This document shows, one piece after another, positions 8,851 to 11,441 of a stretch of 11,441 bases of DNA (within the stretch, counting starts at the first letter, position 1; the number at the start of each line of letters is the position of its first letter). The position numbers and the translations under genes are program-made. The notes beneath the pieces were generated by a model. That model had not been told where the DNA came from. It saw nothing but the letters and a program-made list of their open reading frames with translations, and made no database searches. Source of the DNA: Euperipatoides rowelli (lineage: Eukaryota > Onychophora > Udeonychophora > Euonychophora > Peripatopsidae); the NCBI GenBank assembly GCA_003024985.2, contig PXIH01S0001097.1; one strand, given 5' to 3'.

Positions 8851-9290
8851 ATGCACCCAAAAATGATGATATTTTCCTTAATTGATCAACATATTTAAAT
8901 CTGTTTGAAACATTAAATTGACTTACTAAATAATTTAACAAAGTAAAATTTAAATATTTACCTTTGTTTAGATTTCTAAATGAGTTCTTAAAATATTACC
9001 ATGTCACATGACTGTTTTCCATCATTAAAAGGGTAACAACAGTTTATAAAAATCTTTGTTTATTACTCAAAAGAAATTGAAGTAAAGTGTATGACCTATT
9101 TTCCAAAGAAGTCATATGATCAAATGCTAGAAAATACCCAGGTGTACTGACGGATGTAAATCATTATAATGTTATCCTTGTTCAATCTACAGAATAGACT
9201 CAAGACATTCTACCTACAGGTAGCCAACTAGGCTTCCAACATTCTAAATAAGCCATATAAATTATTTGAGTGTAATTTTCATCTAGTTTT

Positions 9291-9310
9291 CATAGATTCT
9301 TCAGAATAAT
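9291..9310 (+). repeat. 20-bp exact direct repeat, copy 2
   Basis: Identical to 6898-6917, with no similarity extending on either side beyond a base or two. This copy lies in otherwise unassigned sequence. Confidence 0.7.
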
Positions 9311-9666
9311 TAATCATTATTACAATGTACCAGTGTTTTAAAATTAAAAATATATATATTATATTTTTTAAAGATTTTTTTTCTTCTGACCATATTAATC
9401 GAAAGGCTCCTTCCTGCAGGCAAAATAGAATGGGTGTGTTCTATATATTGAACATTAGAATGATTTATGTCAGTCAGTACATCTGGGAATTTTCTAGCAA
9501 TAATATTTCTTGGGAAATAGGTCATCAAGGTTGCTTCAATCTCTTTTGAGTAATAAACAAAGAGATTTTATAAATCTTCTCATGTCCTGTGACTTCAAAT
9601 AATCTCATCACATAGTAAGATTTTAAGAATTCGATCCTTTGATCAATGGTCATCCAAGGTTCTTTC

Positions 9667-9674
9667 CTCTAGAG
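9667..9674. repeat. 8-bp target-site duplication of the hAT-like element, left copy
   Basis: CTCTAGAG matches CTGGAGAG at 9964-9971 in 6 of 8 positions and fits the hAT preference nTnnnnAn. Confidence 0.6.
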
Positions 9675-9963
9675 CAGTGTTTTCCAAATTGGTGTTCCAT
9701 GATGTGGACATTAGTGTTACATGATAAAGTTAGATCACAATAACATATACATTTTTAAAAAGGAATAAAAAAATATTTAAACGTTGCTGAATTGTATGTA
9801 CAGCATTGTACCTGGGTACAGAATTTAAAACAACACAGAGAAAATATTATGGGGCAATGCACAAGTGTTAGGAGAGCCAAATTGTGGCCAAAGCTTAAGT
9901 TGGGGTTTCACAAATTTAAAACATGTTTGAAAGGATTCAGTGAAATTTAACTGGGAAACACTG
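9675..9963. mobile_element. hAT-like non-autonomous DNA transposon (MITE), 289 bp
   Basis: The left end begins CAGTGTTTTCCA and the right end, read inward on the minus strand, begins CAGTGTTTCCCA: 11 of 12 terminal bases match. CAGTG-type ends with a GTTT(C/T)CCA continuation are typical of hAT superfamily elements. The 8-bp flanks (CTCTAGAG and CTGGAGAG) agree at 6 of 8 positions and have T at position 2 and A at position 7, as expected of hAT target sites. The interior is AT-rich with no ORF, so this is a deletion derivative or MITE that would need transposase from elsewhere. The degenerate duplication indicates an old insertion. Orientation cannot be set without a coding relative. Confidence 0.7.
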
Positions 9964-9971
9964 CTGGAGAG
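9964..9971. repeat. 8-bp target-site duplication of the hAT-like element, right copy
   Basis: CTGGAGAG is the partner of 9667-9674, with two differences at the centre. Confidence 0.6.
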
Positions 9972-10391
9972 AAACACTGGTTGCATTCATTTCAAAGTTA
10001 ATGAACATGACCTTTCATCAATGAGCTCATTAGGGTGTGATAATGTTGTTGCCAAGGTGGGCCTTTTTGGTAAAAACAATGTACCAATCATTGAGCAATT
10101 CAGGCAATTGACAAACTTGTTTACAGAGGCCATCTGGCTGGAAGGAAAGTATTGGCTGAGGATCTGGAGATAGGTGGTTTGGAGACCAGAACTTGTTTGA
10201 ATATGGGTCTGGAGTTGCTACATACCTTACCAGAAAATATTAACTATCTGCACTGCCACCTTTGTATGCTGCAGCAATTTTGGAATAGTAGAGATTATCC
10301 ATTTGTGTGTTTTAACAATCCAAAGATGACATTATGGAAGTACAAGTCACCAATTATGAGTTTCTCTGACAACTCGAGGGTCCTATTGTAA
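9972..10391 (+). other. Unassigned, slightly G+C-richer, weakly coding-like stretch
   Basis: Two overlapping plus-strand frames cover this zone: one of 77 codons ending at 10173, whose nominal start lies inside the hAT-like element, and one of 79 codons at 10152-10391. Neither has a motif I recognise. The minus strand also has an open reading of about 60 codons (roughly 10225 to 10040) with Pro-rich composition, for example SPNHLSPDPQPILSFQPDG. Base composition is less AT-rich than the flanks, which suggests a decayed repeat or pseudogene of unknown kind rather than plain spacer. No strand can be preferred with confidence. Confidence 0.2.
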
Positions 10392-10752
10392 TACTGTGCA
10401 TCTGCCAAAATTCTGAACATTTGTACAATTAATGAACTGTACAACCATGTTCCATTAAAGATAAGATTCTCAAATAAATTGGGTGAAAAATTAGATAGGT
10501 GGTTGATATATGGGAGTGGTCTCCTTTGCCAGATGACTGAGATACTTCATGTTGCCAAGATCAAGTCCATTCTGTAGACTGTCACTTGCAAATTTGACTG
10601 TCAGTGTCTAGTTTGAGCTATTTTGCATGTATATTATGTGGTAATCAGTCATAAGACTAACAAATCAATATTTAATCTGTCCAGTTTTGGAGGAAACAAA
10701 GGGTACTCTGCAAAGAGTCAAGATAGAAATGGCAACTATACCTAATAAATGA
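10392..10752. other. Sequence without a supported gene
   Basis: Nothing recognisable beyond a 7-bp inverted pair, TTGTACA and TGTACAA (about 10422-10445). Confidence 0.4.
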
Positions 10753-10824
10753 CATCATAATAACTTCCCATTTAATCCAGAAAAATATTTATTTTCCAGG
10801 AATAAATGTGAAGTTATTATGATG
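10753..10824. repeat. 72-bp near-perfect palindrome (34-bp arms, 4-nt loop)
   Basis: Arms 10753-10786 and 10791-10824 are symmetric without gaps; 30 of 34 positions pair, including an uninterrupted outer 15 bp (CATCATAATAACTTC against its exact complement). The four mismatches are at arm positions 16, 23, 27 and 29. The loop is ATTT at 10787-10790. Pairing stops sharply at both outer edges. The size and compactness suit a fold-back transposon scar or a hairpin RNA, but I see no terminal motif, no clear target duplication and no promoter. Confidence 0.85.
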
Positions 10825-11378
10825 CATATACATTTCCTCTAGTGATACCAGAATTGAGAGATAATTGAATGTGTACACATTTGGCTTTAATACTGAACAA
10901 TTATTTACTATTAATTATTATTATTAAGTATACTAGTTTAAAGCCTGTCAAAAATTATAGAAGTTACTCCCCCACATTCACCATTTTCACTCCTCCCCTT
11001 CAATTTGTAAAACATAAACCATATAAATTGATGGACATTCATCCCCTTCGTCCACCCATCCCACCGACATCACCCCTTCTCTAATTTTCCCAACACTCCC
11101 CTCTTCCTTGATGGTTTAAAAATTAAAAAAAAAAAACTTAAGTTGCAAATTCTAAAAGGTAAATCCAAATACTAATGACATCGCACTTACTGGGTCTCAA
11201 AATGACAAAGGAAGCAGTTTATTATATTAGATTATTTATAAAACTAGTGACAAAAAAAATGTCTACTTACTCACACCTTAATCACACTTTACATTCTTCA
11301 TTGAATTCAGCCACTCAACACTTGTATCCTCTCCATTAACATAACTCACCACATACAATCCAACATGAATATAAAAAA
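10825..11378. other. AT-rich then pyrimidine-rich sequence without a gene
   Basis: From about 10968 to 11110 the plus strand is C/T-rich with very few G, holding many CCC and CCCC runs. The ORF across 10869-11084 is a by-product of this composition (many Pro and Leu codons) and is not supported as a gene. On the minus strand, 11076-11043 carries four G-runs (4, 3, 3 and 4) separated by 10, 2 and 8 bases, a loose G-quadruplex pattern. The rest is plain AT-rich DNA. Confidence 0.45.
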
Positions 11379-11441
11379 TAGATAGATGGAATAATGGATG
11401 AATGAATGGATGGATGGATGAATGGATGGATGGATGGATGG
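11379..11441. repeat. Tetranucleotide microsatellite (TGGA/TGAA)n, runs off the window
   Basis: ATAGATAGATGG leads into repeated TGGA units mixed with TGAA variants, continuing to the last base. The purest part is 11407-11441. Its full length is not visible. Confidence 0.9.

Larger units (their letters stand above)
7789..8870 (+). mobile_element. RTE/BovB-like LINE relic, 5'-truncated
   Basis: The plus strand reads the C-terminal half of an RTE-type ORF. It begins EISDDFKRSIMIPISKK at 7789, the start of the reverse transcriptase. An internal deletion seems to follow, since the next good block is FVDFKIDHKIG near 7950. From there the order is normal to the end of the protein near 8845. The 3' end falls at about 8861-8870, where the sequence ATGATGAT gives the short simple-repeat tail typical of RTE elements in place of poly(A). 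I did not find a target-site duplication. The exact clade is inferred from remembered consensus patterns. Confidence 0.65.
8871..9674. other. AT-rich sequence without a supported gene
   Basis: No assigned content apart from the second copy of the 20-bp repeat (9291-9310) and short (AT)n runs near 9349-9366. The two opposed short ORFs at 9310-9528 (minus) and 9325-9549 (plus) overlap each other over an AT-rich stretch, have no recognisable motif, and are most likely chance. The last 8 bases are the left flank of the hAT-like element. Confidence 0.45.

Noticed and set aside
6898-9310. The exact 20-bp repeats as target-site duplications of a large insertion
   Set aside because: Reverse transcriptase similarity of the Tx1-like relic continues directly downstream of the first copy, so no element boundary lies there, and 20 bp with both LINE relics between them does not fit one insertion.
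9310-9549. Two opposed ORFs of 72 and 74 codons
   Set aside because: They overlap each other antisense in AT-rich DNA and neither has recognisable motifs.
10869-11084. A 71-codon plus-strand ORF rich in Pro and Leu
   Set aside because: It arises from the C/T-rich tract, has no motif, and shows no sign of coding beyond composition.
11379-11441. A CRISPR-like or other structured array in the terminal repeats
   Set aside because: The unit is a 4-bp microsatellite with no spacers; the host is evidently a eukaryote.

Overview
The window looks like a stretch of animal nuclear genome, most likely invertebrate. It is AT-rich by eye (roughly a third G+C), has no long intact ORF, and is littered with broken non-LTR retrotransposons, a tRNA-derived SINE, a hAT-type DNA transposon remnant, hairpins and a tetranucleotide microsatellite. 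I see no rRNA, functional tRNA, CRISPR or prokaryotic gene. The species cannot be fixed from the sequence; a Tx1-type LINE beside an RTE-like LINE fits several invertebrate lineages and some vertebrates.

Layout. Bases 1-840 hold nothing recognisable. Bases 844-2230 carry coding-like but interrupted reading on the minus strand, with a possible degenerate zinc-knuckle region near 1310-1375 (weak). Bases 2095-2890 carry a plus-strand broken ORF split by a minus-strand SINE at 2345-2723, which has clear A and B boxes, a poly(A) tail and 15-bp target-site duplications. When the SINE and one duplication are removed in thought, the two halves fall into one frame. Bases 3600-7500 are a decayed Tx1-like LINE (plus strand): ORF1 with a one-residue-damaged CCHC knuckle, a faint endonuclease region, and reverse transcriptase with a recognisable ADD core. 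Bases 7732-7779 form a perfect 18-bp stem hairpin just before a second LINE relic (7789-8870, RTE/BovB-like reverse transcriptase and C-terminal region, ending at a short GAT repeat). Bases 9675-9963 are a short hAT-like non-autonomous element with terminal inverted repeats and a degenerate 8-bp duplication. Bases 9964-10391 are unassigned and slightly coding-like. Bases 10753-10824 form a 72-bp near-perfect palindrome. The window ends in C-rich sequence and a (TGGA)n microsatellite that runs off the edge.

There is no gene cooperation to describe: the recognisable content is independent mobile elements in different states of decay. I found no convincing new biological system. The items most worth a second look are the SINE and the reading frame it splits, the 72-bp palindrome, the 18-bp hairpin and the hAT remnant.
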